A DNA stretch of 6,733 bases from DUOJ01 sp041676265. Its GTDB lineage: Bacteria > Spirochaetota > Spirochaetia > Sphaerochaetales > Sphaerochaetaceae. The translations under genes and the position numbers were made by a program. This document shows, one piece after another, positions 6,649 through 6,733 of this stretch. Position 1 is the first letter of the stretch; each line of letters opens with the position of its first letter. Below the pieces are notes generated by a model, which worked only from the letters and a program-made list of their open reading frames with translations, did not search any database and had not been told where the DNA came from. The stretch is taken from contig JBAYSE010000088.1 in the NCBI GenBank assembly GCA_041676265.1, positions 1 through 6,733 on the forward strand. The letters run 5' to 3'.

Positions 6649-6733
6649 CGATTAGTCCTCTCGGGGATCGCTGTGGGGGCTTTTTTCTCAGCAGCCCTCT
6701 CGGTTGTTAAGTTGGTGGCAGTCCCCACCACCA
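6649..6733 (+). pseudogene. In-frame continuation of the permease after the TAG (runs off the window)
   Basis: Twenty-eight codons follow in the same frame as the upstream permease. They read RLVLSGIAVGAFFSAALS, then VVKLVAVPTT, and match the next conserved segment of FecCD/BtuC permeases (a basic residue, then LVLAGIA and a small-residue helix). The nearest possible restart is a GTG at 6673, inside a membrane helix and without a ribosome binding site, so separate translation is unlikely. Whether the remaining gene beyond the window is intact cannot be seen. Confidence 0.65.

Overview
The window is an ordinary chromosomal stretch of a bacterium with moderate base composition and standard stop codons. 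It holds six genes in three groups, packed with almost no spacing. A secreted cell-wall amidase and a substrate-binding protein with an ordinary signal peptide and no lipobox fit a diderm cell. A spirochaete-like host is my guess from the overall gene style, but nothing in the sequence proves it. I found no RNA genes, CRISPR array, insertion sequence, attachment site or phage gene.

Layout: (1) Positions 2-967, plus strand, are the C-terminal two thirds of nicotinate phosphoribosyltransferase (NAD salvage), cut by the left edge. (2) Positions 954-4981, minus strand, form a tightly overlapping four-gene set read right to left. The order is proA (gamma-glutamyl phosphate reductase), proB (glutamate 5-kinase with a PUA domain), an uncharacterised protein whose C-terminal half resembles a family 2 glycosyltransferase, and a secreted N-acetylmuramoyl-L-alanine amidase. 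The junctions are TAATG, an 8-base overlap and ATGA, which points to one transcript with coupled translation. The amidase meets the phosphoribosyltransferase tail to tail with a 14-base overlap. (3) A 142-base divergent intergenic region (4982-5123) carries candidate promoters both ways and a 7-base inverted repeat. (4) Positions 5124-6733, plus strand, start an ABC importer of the iron-siderophore/haem/cobalamin type: a periplasmic binding protein followed by a FecCD/BtuC-type permease that runs off the right edge.

The clearest oddity is in the permease. Its reading frame is interrupted by a TAG at 6646-6648, yet family-typical sequence continues in the same frame to the window end. The same gene has its only good ribosome binding site inside the annotated N-terminus, followed by an ATT rather than ATG/GTG/TTG. 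Together these suggest a decaying gene, a sequence error, or less likely a recoding event. ProA and ProB perform the first two steps of proline synthesis from glutamate. The two downstream genes look like envelope functions and may simply be carried on the same transcript. I see no convincing novel multi-gene system here.
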